Below are positions 1 through 12,700 of a DNA stretch of 64,000 nucleotides, one piece after another; positions within the stretch are counted from its first letter, which is position 1; the number at the start of each line of letters is the position of its first letter. A program made the position numbers and the translations under genes. The stretch is taken from the NCBI GenBank assembly GCA_034508935.3, contig CM067446.1, positions 972,587 to 1,036,586 of the forward strand, read 5' to 3'. The notes below the pieces were generated by a model. The model had not been told where the DNA came from. It made no database searches and saw nothing but the letters and a program-made list of their open reading frames with translations. This DNA comes from Berghia stephanieae. Its lineage: Eukaryota > Mollusca > Gastropoda > Nudibranchia > Aeolidiidae.

Positions 1-365
1 TTTATCGTGGGTTAGTAAATGTACGGATAAGTTCCAAATCGAGAACCTACAGATTTATTAGGGGTCAAAGTTCAAAGGAATAAGTCCAAGAAGTGGCATT
101 TGGGCCGATTCAGATTTTTGGAGGCAAATTGTTAAAACAGTCAGGCAAATCTTTCAACTCATCTTTATTGGTTAGCAATTGGATTCAATAGTCTGGTTAT
201 GATCAATTATAGAAATAACCATCGGAAAGCTTGCACTTAGCTATGATACACATTTTGGTCTTCAAGTTTGGATTTTGTTCACAGAATTTACACATTTATG
301 TTTGTTGTCTTTGGTAGGTCAGAGGTCAGATGCTAAGAGAATGGGTTTGTTTTTTTGTTTTTTTA
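1..365. other. intronic sequence, nothing recognised
   Basis: AT-rich intron of the USP22-like gene. No exon or repeat recognised. Confidence 0.4.
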
Positions 366-415
366 CAGGACTTGTACAAACTTATTATAAGTTTGAGTAG
401 GTTGTAGTAGTAGTT

Positions 416-625
416 GATACCTGTTAGGCGATATTACAATTTTTTCGGGCAGAGACAACGCTGTTAACGGCCAGGTATTCATTTTACACCTGAGTACGGT
501 AAAAGAATATGAGTCAAGAGCCTTTTCCAAGGACTCAACTGGGTGCTGAGTGAGGCTCAAACCCAGGACCTCCCGATCCGAAAGCGAGTGTCATACCACA
601 AGACCACATAGCTGCACATGTATCA
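416..625 (-). mobile_element. SINE-1 (tRNA-headed), 3'-truncated or rearranged
   Basis: Minus-strand copy. The head reads gtggtatgacactcgctttc, then a B-box-like GGGTTTGAGCC, then the shared middle (actcaggtgtaaaatgaat). The 3' third present in other copies is replaced by other sequence near 416. Confidence 0.75.
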
Positions 626-828
626 CAATCTACAGAGAGTAGATTTTGTGTGATTTGGTTGGTGTTGAAAATTAACTACTTTCTGCCATTCCATCATCCT
701 CAGGTTTTACCAACAGTCCAGGTAACTATGAACCAACCTCATTGGTGGAGTGTCTCAAAAGGTATTCATCCTTGTTGTGTAGAATTATGTTCTTAGCTTT
801 AAATCTGGCTTATATATTATAAGGTCGC

Positions 829-1297
829 ACATATACATTTTCTTGTAGCCAAATTGGCCACATACAGATTTTCTTGTAGCCAAATTGGCCACATACACAT
901 TTTCTTGTAGCCAAATTGGCCACATACAGATTTTCTTGTAGCCAAATTGGCCACATACACATTTTCTTGTAGCCAAATTGGCCACATATACATTTTCTTG
1001 TAGCCAATTGGCCACATATACATTTTCTTGTAGCCAAATTGGCCACATATACATTTCTTGTAGCCAAATTGGCCACATACAGATTTTCTTGTAGCCAAAT
1101 TGGCCACATACAGATTTTCTTGTAGCCAAATTGGCCACATACAGATTTTCTTGTAGCCAAATTGGCCACATAAAGATTTTCTTGTAGCCAAATTGGCCAC
1201 ATACACAATTTCTTGTAGCCAAAATTGGCCACATACAGATTTTCTTGTAGCCAAAATTGGCCACATACACAATTTCTTGTAGCCAAAATTGGCCACA
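829..1297. repeat. 31-bp tandem array
   Basis: About 15 units of ~31 bp built around gtagccaaattggccacata, with small indels. It lies in a USP22 intron. The ORFs of 159-207 codons across it are repeat shadows. Confidence 0.95.
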
Positions 1298-1555
1298 GAT
1301 AGATTATTTTCTCCATATGCAAAATTTTAGAAGACAACGGATAAAAACCTGCATTTGTTTGTAAGGGACTGGAAAGACAATCCATTTGAATTGCAGCACA
1401 TGAGCTGTAAAGCTTTATTAAATGACATGTCATTCCAGTGACACTTGGAGTCGGGCATTTTGGCCTGATACAGATAACTTGTCTTGAAATTCTAATTTTA
1501 CACTAAAGATGTTCCTTGTGTTATGCTATTAAGAAAGCCATTTTGAAAAACAAAC

Positions 1556-1840
1556 AGAGCATTTATATAGAGCAATATCCACTAAACATGCTCAAAGCGC
1601 TTTACAAGGGGTCCCTAGCCAACAGCAAGGTTTAAGAGGTAGGCTGAAACATGAAGCCTGTTATGCAATATTACAATTTTTAGGACAGAGACGTTGCTGT
1701 TAACGGTCAGGTACTCATTATACTACTGAGTACAGTGAGAGAATGTGAGTAAAGAGACTTTTCCAATTAATCAACTATGCACTGCACAAAACGGGACTCG
1801 AACCTTGGACCTTTCACTAGACCCCATAGCTGCACACCTG
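1556..1840 (-). mobile_element. SINE-1, near full length
   Basis: Minus-strand copy with the 3' end (aaagcgctttacaagg, ccactaaacatgctc), middle and tRNA-like head (B-box-like GGTTCGAGTCC). It is more diverged than the copy at 56.5 kb. Confidence 0.8.
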
Positions 1841-1978
1841 ATAAGTTTTACACACACAGGACATTCAATTCATGAAATTCAGTTCATCTTGTTGTCTTGA
1901 TTTACAATATTATTTTCTCATCATTTTGTCTTTTTCTATGTATGTGGATACAATGAGGTTGTTTTTTTAACCTCTCAG

Positions 1979-2105
1979 GTTCACCAAGACTGAACACCTG
2001 GGCAACTCAGCTAAAATCAAATGTAGTAAATGTCACAGTTACCAAGAGTCCACCAAACAGTTGACCATGAAAAAGCTTCCAATTGTAGCCTGCTTTCACC
2101 TCAAG
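1979..2105 (+). CDS. USP22: USP22-like exon A
   Basis: Acceptor ctctcag before 1979 and donor gtaatc at 2106. The first base completes an Arg codon. The exon encodes [18 protein letters not shown] through VACFHLK and ends in phase 0. It carries CxxC of the USP zinc ribbon. Confidence 0.9.
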
Positions 2106-3672
2106 GTAATCACACACACACATGACCAAGCCTATACTCCAGGCTGTAAGGCCAGGTATTCTAATTCGGACACTCTACTGGAATTACTGTCTGTTTTAAT
2201 GCTTAAACTTAATAATAATTGGGACATAGAGCAGGGTTCCGATTTAACACAGCCAGAAATAGATATGTGATAAATTTAAGCTGGAAGATGGGTAGAGCTT
2301 CTCCTTTTCCGTTCTTTTTAACGTTTTAATTCATAAAGAAACTGGTTTTGTCACATCAGAGGTGTCAATAGATATTGTTGACAATGTCAAATATCTTGGA
2401 GCATTCTTAGATTCGGAATGTCGACAGGCCATCAAATTAAGACAATGATCCAATCATTGATGTGTCCATTGAAAAAAATTGGATCTATTCAACAGTTCTT
2501 TTCTGAGGATGTTACCAAGAAACTTGTTTCTTTTTTATTTTCAAAGCTGGATTACTGTAATGCTCTGTTGTAATACAGCATTGTATGTCACTAGATGGAT
2601 AGTCTCTCTGTGCAGCATTGTATGTCACTGGATGGATAGTCTCTCTGTGCAGCATTGTATGATGTCACTGGATGGATAGTCTCTCTGTGTAGCATTGTAT
2701 GATGCCACTGGATGGATAGTCTCTCTGTGCAGCATTGTATGTCACTAGATGGATAGTCTCTCTGTGCAGCATTGTATGATGTCACTGGATGGATAGTCTC
2801 TCTGTGCAGCATTGTATGTCACTAGATGGATAGTCTCTCTGTGCAGCATTGTATGATGTCACTAGATGGATAGTCTCTCTGTGCAGCATTGTATGTCACT
2901 AGATGGATAGTCTCTCTGTGCAGCATTGTATGATGTCACTGATGGATAGTCTCTCTGTGCAGCATTGTATGATGTCACTAGATAGATAGTCTCTCTGTGC
3001 AGCATTGTATGTCACTAGATGGATAGTCTCTCTGTGCAGCATTGTATGATGTCACTGGATGGATAGTCTCTCTGTGCAGCATTGTATGTCACTAGATGGA
3101 TAGTCTCTCTGTGCAGCATTGTATGATGTCACTGGATGGATAGTCTCTCTGTGCAGCATTGTATGATGTCACTGGATGGATAGTCTCTCTGTGCAGCATT
3201 GTATGTCACTGGATGGATAGTCTCTCTGTGCAGCATTGTATGTCACTGGATGGATAGTCTCTCTGTGCAGCATTGTATGTCACTGGATGGATAGTCTCTC
3301 TGTGCAGCATTGTATGATGTCACTAGATGGATAGTCTCTCTGTGCAGCATTGTATGATGTCACTGGATGGATAGTCTCTCTGTGCAGCATTGTATGATGT
3401 CACTGGATAGATAGTCTCTCTGTGCAGCATTGTATGATGTCACTGGATGGATAGTCTCTCTGTGCAGCATTGTATGATGTCACTGGATAGATAGTCTCTC
3501 TGTGCAGCATTGTATGATATCACCATATCATTCTAAGTCAACACGAATCATCCGTGTTATCCAAGTGAGCAAATTGGGTTACTAATCTTGCCCAATGAAA
3601 AAACTGAATTGCATGAAGTTGGGCACGAAGTGGTGCAATGCCAAACTGTTGCCACACTTCCTTTTCAAACAC

Positions 3673-3704
<32 letters not shown>

Positions 3705-6700
3705 TATTTTTAATATTGGTATTTTTTTGGTCCTTGTTTCTCCTCCAGAGATTTGAGCACTCGACAGGATACCACAAAAAGATTTCCACCTTCGTGTCGT
3801 TTCCAGAGGAGCTGGACATGACTCCATTCATGTCTTCATCACGAAACAACAACAATGGCTACAGTCACCAGATTGTACAGACCTCTGCCAAACTAGCCTG
3901 TGATAATAAGTAAGGATTTTGTGTTGGCTTTTTAGTTTGTGTGTTGTTGTTGTAATCTTTACCGCATGTATGAGATGTCAGAGTGGAAGCAGACCAGCCT
4001 ATTGAGATGCCAGTCATGTGATCTGCACTGAAGGATGAGTAGTAATCTTTCAAAGCCATAAAGTCTAGTGAGTCAGAGCTTGTCCCAGATTCTGTAGCTT
4101 GTCACCCTTTCATTAGAATTCTAGTCTATTGCAAAGTACTGTTTCTCGTGTCCTTTTAATTGTAAATCTAGAATTTTTTGGCTATCCAATTGTCTTTTTA
4201 CTGGCGCTGAAATGACCAAATGTGTGGTAAGTACTGTAAAACCCTTGACCAAATGTGTGGTAAGTACTGTAAAACCCTTGACCAAATGTGTGGTAAGTAC
4301 TGTAAAACCCTTGACCAAATGTGTGGTAAGTACTGTAAAACCCTTGACCAAATGTGTGGTAAGTACTGTAAAACCCTTGACCAAATGTGTGGTAAGTACT
4401 GTAAAAACCCTTGACCAAATGTGTGGTAAGTACTGTAAAACCCTTGACCAAATGTGTGGTAAGTACTGTAAAACCCTTGACCAAATGTGTGGTAAGTACT
4501 GTAAAACCCTTGACCAAATGTGTGGTAAGTACTGTAAAACCCTTGACCAAATGTGTGGTAAGTACTGTAAAACCCTTGACCAAATGTGTGGTAAGTACTG
4601 TAAAACCCTTGACCAAATGTGTGGTAAGTACTGTAAAACCCTTGACCAAATGTGTGGTAAGTACTGTAAAACCCTTGACCAAATGTGTGGTAAGTACTGT
4701 AAAACCCTTGACCAAATGTGGTGTAAGTACTGAGTAAAAACCCTTGACCAAATGTGTGGTAAGTACTGTAAAACCCTTGACCAAATGTGTGGTAAGTACT
4801 GTAAAACCCTTGACCAAATGTGTGGTAAGTACTGTAAAACCCTTGACCAAATGTGTGGTAAGTACTGTAAAACCCTTGACCAAATGTGTGGTAAGTACTG
4901 TAAAACCCTTGACCAAATGTGTGGTAAGTACTGTAAAAACCCTTGACCAAATGTGTGGTAAGTACTGTAAAACCCTTGACCAAATGTGTGGTAAGTACTG
5001 TAAAACCCTTGACCAAATGTGTGGTAAGTACTGTAAAACCCTTGACCAAATGTGTGGTAAGCACTGTAAAACCCTTGACCAAATGTGTGGTAAGTACTGT
5101 AAAACCCTTGACCAAATGTGTGGTAAGTACTGTAAAACCCTTGACCAAATGTGTGGTAAGTACTGTAAAACCCTTGACCAAATGTGTGGTAAGTACTGTA
5201 AAACCCTTGACCAAATGTGTGGTAAGTACTGTAAAACCCTTGACCAAATGTGTGGTAAGTACTGTAAAACCCTTGACCAAATGTGTGGTAAGTACTGTAA
5301 AACCCTTGACCAAATGTGTGGTAAGTACTGTAAAACCCTTGACCAAATGTGTGGTAAGTACTGTAAAACCCTTGACCAAATGTGTGGTAAGTACTGTAAA
5401 ACCCTTGACCAAATGTGTGGTAAGTACTGTAAAACCCTTGACCAAATGTGTGGTAAGTACTGTAAAACCCTTGACCAAATGTGTAGTATGTAACCCTGAC
5501 CAAATGTGTATACTGTAAAACCCGATTTCCCTTGACCAAATGTGTGGTAAGTACGTAAAACCCTTGACCAAATGTGTGGTAAGTACTGTAAAACCCTTGA
5601 CCAAATGTGTGGTAAGTACTGTAAAACCCTTGACCAAATGTGTGGTAAGTACTGTAAAACCCTTGACCAAATGTGTGGTAAGTACTGTAAAACCCTTGAC
5701 CAAATGTGTGGTAAGTACTGTAAAACCCTTGACCAAATGTGTGGTAAGTACTGTAAAACCCTTGACCAAATGTGTGGTAAGTACTGTAAAACCCTTGACC
5801 AAATGTGTGGTAAGTACTGTAAAACCCTTGACCAAATGTGTGGTAAGTACTGTAAAACCCTTGACCAAATGTGTGGTAAGTACTGTAAAACCCTTGACCA
5901 AATGTGTGGTAAGTACTGTAAAACCCTTGACCAAATGTGTGGTAAGTACTGTAAAGAATAAGTACTAAACCCTTGACCAAATGTGTGTAAGTACTGTAAA
6001 ACCCTTGACCAAATGTGTGGTAAGTACTGTAAAACCCTTGACCAAATGTGTGGTAAGTACTGTAAAACCCTTGACCAAATGTGTGGTAAGTACTGTAAAA
6101 CCCTTGACCAAATGTGTGGTAAGTACTGTAAAACCCTTGACCAAATGTGTGGTAAGTACTGTAAAACCCTTGACCAAATGTGTGGTAAGTACTGTAAAAC
6201 CCTTGACCAAATGTGTGGTAAGTACTGTAAAACCCTTGACCAAATGTGTGGTAAGTACTGTAAAACCCTTGACCAAATGTGTGGTAAGTACTGTAAAACC
6301 CTTGACCAAATGTGTGGTAAGTACTGTAAAACCCTTGACCAAATGTGTGGTAAGTACTGTAAAACCCTTGACCAAATGTGTGGTAAGTACTGTAAAACCC
6401 TTGACCAAATGTGTGGTAAGTACTGTAAAACCCTTGACCAAATGTGTGGTAAGTACTGTAAAACCCTTGACCAAATGTGTGGTAAGTACTGTAAAACCCT
6501 TGACCAAATGTGTGGTAAGTACTGTAAAACCCTTGACCAAATGTGTGGTAAGTACTGTAAAACCCTTGACCAAATGTGTGGTAAGTACTGTAAAACCCTT
6601 GACCAAATGTGTGGTAAGTACTGTAAAACCCTTGACCAAATGTGTGGTAAGTACTGTAAAACCCTTGACCAAATGTGTGTAAGTACTGTAAAACCCTTGA

Positions 6701-9700
6701 CCAAATGTGTGGTAAGTACTGTAAAACCCTTGACCAAATGTGTGGTAAGTACTGTAAAACCCTTGACCAAATGTGTGGTAAGTACTGTAAAACCCTTGAC
6801 CAAATGTGTGGTAAGTACTGTAAAACCCTTGACCAAATGTGTGGTAAGTGACTGTAAAACCCTTGACCAAATGTGTGGTAAGTACTGTAAAACCCTTGAC
6901 CAAATGTGTGGTAAGTACTGTAAAACCCTTGACCAAATGTGTGGTAAGTACTGTAAAACCCTTGACCAAATGTGTGGTAAGTACTGTAAAACCCTTGACC
7001 AAATGTGTGGTAAGTACTGTAAAACCCTTGACCAAATGTGTGGTAAGTACTGTAAAACCCTTGACCAAATGTGTGGTAAGTACTGTAAAACCCTTGACCA
7101 AATGTGTGGTAAGTACTGTAAAACCCTTGACCAAATGTGTGGTAAGTACTGTAAAACCCTTGACCAAATGTGTGGTAAGTACTGTAAAACCCTTGACCAA
7201 ATGTGTGGTAAGTACTGTAAAACCCTTGACCAAATGTGTGGTAAGTACTGTAAAACCCTTGACCAAATGTGTGGTAAGTACTGTAAAACCCTTGACCAAA
7301 TGTGTGGTAAGTACTGTAAAACCCTTGACCAAATGTGTGGTAAGTACTGTAAAACCCTTGACCAAATGTGTGGTAAGTACTGTAAAACCCTTGACCAAAT
7401 GTGTGGTAAGTACTGTAAAACCCTTGACCAAATGTGTGGTAAGTACTGTAAAACCCTTGACCAAATGTGTGGTAATACTGTAAACCCTTGACCAAATGTG
7501 TGGTAAGTACTGTAAAACCCTTGACCAAATGTGTGGTAAGTACTGTAAACCCTTGACAAATGTGTGGTAAGTACTGTAAAACCTTGACCAATTGTGGTAA
7601 TACTGAAACCCTGACCAAATGTGTGGTAAGTACTGTAAAACCCTTGACCAAATGTGTGGTAAGTACTGTAAAACCCTTGACCAAATGTGTGGTAAGTACT
7701 GTAAAAACCCTTGACCAAATGTGTGGTAAGTACTGTAAAACCCTTGACCAAATGTGTGGTAAGTACTGTAAAACCCTTGACCAAATGTGTGGTAGTAGTA
7801 AAACCCTGCCAATTGTGTAAGTACTGTAAAACCCTTGACCAAATGTGTGGTAAGTACTGTAAAACCCTTGACCAAATGTGTGGTAAGTACTGTAAAACCC
7901 TTGACCAAATGTGTGGTAAGTACTGTAAAACCCTTGACCAAATGTGTGGTAAGTACTGTAAAACCCTTGACCAAATGTGTGGTAAGTACTGTAAAACCCT
8001 TGACCAAATGTGTGGTAAGTACTGTAAAACCCTTGACCAAATGTGTGGTAAGTACTGTAAAACCCTTGACCAAATGTGTGGTAAGTACTGTAAAACCCTT
8101 GACCAAATGTGTGGTAAGTACTGTAAAACCCTTGACCAAATGTGTGGTAAGTACTGTAAAACCCTTGACCAAATGTGTGGTAAGTACTGTAAAACCCTTG
8201 ACCAAATGTGTGGTAAGTACTGTAAAACCCTTGACCAAATGTGTGTAAGTACTGTAAAACCCTTGACCAAATGTGTGGTAAGTACTGTAAAAACCCTTGA
8301 CCAAATGTGTGGTAAGTACTGTAAAACCCTTGACCAAATGTGTGGTAAGTACTGTAAAAACCCTTGACCAATGTGTGGTAAGTACTGTAAAACCCTTGAC
8401 CAAATGTGTGGTAAGTACTGTAAAACCCTTGACCAAATGTGTGGTAAGTACTGTAAAACCCTTGACCAAATGTGTGGTAAGTACTGTAAAACCCTGACCA
8501 AATGTGTGGTAAGTACTGTAAAACCCTTGACCAATGTGTGTAAGTACTGTAAAACCCTTGACCAAATGTGTGGTAAGTACTGTAAAACCTTGACCAAATG
8601 TGTGGTAAGTACTGTAAAACCCTTGACCAAATGTGTGGTAAGTACTGTAAAACCCTTGACCAAATGTGTGTAAATACTGTAAAACCCTTGACCAATGTGT
8701 GTAAGTATGTAAACCCTTGACCAAATGTGTGGTAAGTACTGTAAAACCTGACCAATGTGTGGTAATACTGTAAAACCTGACCAATGGTGTAAGTACTGTA
8801 AACTTGACAATTTGGTAATACTGTAAAAACCTGACCAAATGTATGGTAAGTACTGTAAACCTTGACCAATTGTGTAAGAACTGAAAACCTGACCAATTAA
8901 GTACGTAAAACTTGCCAATGGTAAGGAAGTCTGTAAAACCCTGACCAAAGTGGGTAAGCGTAAAACCCTGTCCAAATGTGTGGTAAGTATTGTAAAACAC
9001 TGACCAAATGTGTAAGTACTGAAAACCCTGACAATGTGTGGTAAGACTGTAAAACCTGACCAAACTGTGGTAAAACAAACCTCATGTAAGTTGTAAACCT
9101 GACCAAATGTGTGGTAACTTGTAAAACACACTGTCAAAACTAAAACGTTACCAATGTGTGGTAAGCTTGTAAAACCTGACAATGAAAACGTAAAACCGTT
9201 ACAAATGTGTGGTAAGCTTGTAAAACTGACCAATGTGTGTAAGCGTAAAACCCTGACAACACAAGTAATGTGTGGTTTAAACTTGTAAAACAACTGACAA
9301 CAAAGTAATGTGTGGTAAGTGTAAAACTGTAAAACCATGACAATGTGTGGTAAACTGTAAAAACCCAACACAAGTAAATGTGTGGTAAGCTATGTAAACA
9401 ACACAAACCATAATGTGTAGTTGTAACTACTGTAAAACCCATGAACAATGTGTGGTAAGCTTTGTAAAACCTGACAACACAAAGTAACATGTTGTAAACC
9501 TTGAACCAAACTGAAAACAAAACCAGTAACATGTGTGGTAAGCTTTGTAAAACACTGACAAAACACAAAGTAACTACTGTGTGGTAAGCTTTGTAAAACA
9601 AACTGACAAAACACAAGTAACATGTGTGGTAAGCTTTGTAAAACAACTGACAAAACACAAGTAACATGTGTGGTAAGCTTTGTAAAACAACTGACAAAAC

Positions 9701-12700
9701 AGTACGTTAACTGTAAAACCTGTATGGTAAGCTTGTAAAACAACTGACAAAACAACAAACGTAACATGTGTGGTAAGCTTTGTAAAACAACTGACAAAAC
9801 ACAAAGTAACATGTGTGGTAAGCTTTGTAAAAACAACTGACAAAACACAAAGTAACATGTGTGGTAAGCTTTGTAAAACCACTGACAAAACACAAACGTA
9901 ACATGTGTGGTAAGCTTTGTAAAACAACTGACAAAACACAAAGTAACATGTTGGTAAGCTTGTAAACAACTGACAAAACACAAGTAACATGTGTTTGTAA
10001 AATGACAAAAAGTAATCTGTAATCTGAAAACAACTGACAAAACACAAAGTAACATGTTGGTAAGCTTGAACAACTGACAAAACACAAGTAATCTTCATTT
10101 TCGTAAACTTGTAAACTGACAAACACACAAGTAATCTCTCTTTTCTGTTAAAACCCTTGACAACTGACAAAACACACAGTAATCTCTCGTTTTCTGTAAA
10201 CCTGACAACTGACATAAAACACAGTAATCTCTCGTTTTCTGTAAAACCCTTGACAACTGACAAACACACAGTAATCTTCTTTTTCTGTAAAACCTTGAAA
10301 ACTGACAAAACACACAGTAATCTCTGTTTTCTGTAAAACCCTTGACAACTGACAAAACACACAGTAATCTCTCATTTTCTGTAAAACCCTTGACAACTGA
10401 CAAACAACACGTAATCTCTATTTTCTGTAAAACCCTTGACAACTGACAAAACACACAGCATCCTTTATACATTTTCTGTAAAACCCTTGACAACTGACAA
10501 AACACACAGTAATCTCTCATTTTCTGTAAAACCTTGACAACTGACAAAACACAAGTAATCTCTCATTTTCTGTAAAACCCTTGACAACTGACAAAACACA
10601 CAGTAATCTCTCATTTCTGTAAAACCCTTGACAACTGACAAAACACACAGTAATCTCTCATTTTCTGTAAAACCCTTGACAACTGACAAAACACAGTAAT
10701 CTCTCATTTTCTGTAAAACCTTGAAACTGACAAAACACAAGTAATCTCTCATTTCTGTAAAACCCTTGACAACTGACAAAACACAAGTATCTCTTTGATT
10801 ATCTCATTTTCTGTAAAACCCTTGACAACTGACAAAACACAGATCTTCATTTTCTGTAAACTTGACAATGCAAACATATCTCTATTTTCTGTAAAACCTT
10901 GACAACTGACAAAACAAAGTAATCTCTATTTTCTGTAAAACCCTTGACAACTGACAAACACAAAGAATCTCTCATTTTCTGTAAAACCCTTGACAACTGA
11001 CAAAACACAAGTAATCTCTCATTTTCTGTAAAACCCTTGACAACTGACAAAACACAAAGTAATCTCTCATTTTCTGTAAACCTGACAACTGACAAAACAC
11101 AAAGTAATCTCTATTTTCTGTAAAACCTTGACAACTGACAAAACACAAAGTAATCTTCATTTTCTGTAAAACCCTGACAACTGACAAAACACAAAGTAAT
11201 CTCTCATTTTCTGTAAAACCCTTGACAACTGACAAAACACAAAGTATCTCATTTTCTGTAAACCCTTGAACAACTGACAAAACACAAAGTAATCTCTCAT
11301 TTTCTGTAAAACCTTGAAACTGACAAAACACAAAGTAATCTCTTTGTTATCATTTGTAAAACTGAAACTGACAAAACACAAAGTAATCTTCATTTTCTGT
11401 AAAACCTTGAAAACTGACAAAACACAAAGTAATCTCTGTTATTTCTGTAAAACCTTGAAAACTGACAAAACACAAAGTAATCTCTCATTTTCTGTAAAAC
11501 CTTGAAACTGACAAAACACAAAGTAATCTCTCTTTTCTGTAAACCTTGAAAACTGACAAAACACAAAGTAATTCTCATTTTCTGTAAAACCTTGAAACTG
11601 ACAAAACACACAAGTAATCTCTCATTTTCTGTAAAACCCTTGAAAACTGACAAACACAAAGTAATCTCTCATTTCTGTAAAACCCTTGAAACTGACAAAA
11701 CACAAAGTAATCTCTTCATTTTCTGTAAAACCCTTGAAAACTGACAAAACACAAAGTAATCTCTCATTTTCTGTAAAACCCTTGAAAACTGACAAAAACA
11801 AAGTAATCTCTTGTTATCTCATTTTCTGTAAAACCCTTGAAAACTGACAAAACAACAGTAATCTCTGATTTTCTGTAAAACCCTTGAAAACTGACAAAAC
11901 ACAAAGTAATCTCTCTCATTTTCTGTAAAACCCTTGAAAACTGACAAAACCAAAGTAATCTCTTGATTATCTCATTTTCTGTAAAACCTTGAAAACTGAC
12001 AAAACACAAAGTAATCTCTCATTTTCTGTAAAACCCTTGAAAACTGACAAAACACAAAGTAATCTCTACTCATTTTCTGTAAAACCCTTGAAAACTGACA
12101 AAACACAAAGTAATCTCTCATTTTCTGTAAAACCCTTGAAAACTGACAAAACACAAAGTAATCTCTCATTTTCTGTAAAACCCTTGAAAACTGACAAAAC
12201 ACAAAGTAATCATCTCATTTTCTGTAAAACCCTTGAAAACTGACAAAACACAAGTACTATCTTCTCATTTTCTGTAAAACCCTTGAAAACTGACAAAACA
12301 CAAAGTAATCTCTTTGATTATCTCATTTTCTGTAAAACCCTTGAAAACTGACAAAACACAAAGTAATCTCCTTGATTATCTCATTTTCTGTAAAACCCTT
12401 GAAAACTGACAAAACACAAAGTAATCTCCTTGATTATCTCATTTTCTGTAAAACCCTTGATAACTGACAAAACACAAAGAAATCTCCTTAATTATCTCAT
12501 TTTCTGTAAAACCCTTGAAAACTGACAAAACACAAAGCAATCTCCTTGATTATCTCAATTTCTGTAAAACCCTTGATAACTGACAAAACACAAAGTAATC
12601 TCCTTGATTATCTCATTTTCTGTAAAACCCTTGAAAACTGACAAAACACAAAGTAATCTCTCATTTTCTGTAAAACCCTTGAAAACTGACAAAACACAAA

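Noticed and set aside
4121-9371. Open frames of 578-1729 codons on the minus strand with a repeating [11 protein letters not shown]-type motif
   Set aside because: They are shadows of the 33-bp array. The unit length is divisible by three and lacks stops in several frames, and frame slips just move between equivalent readings.
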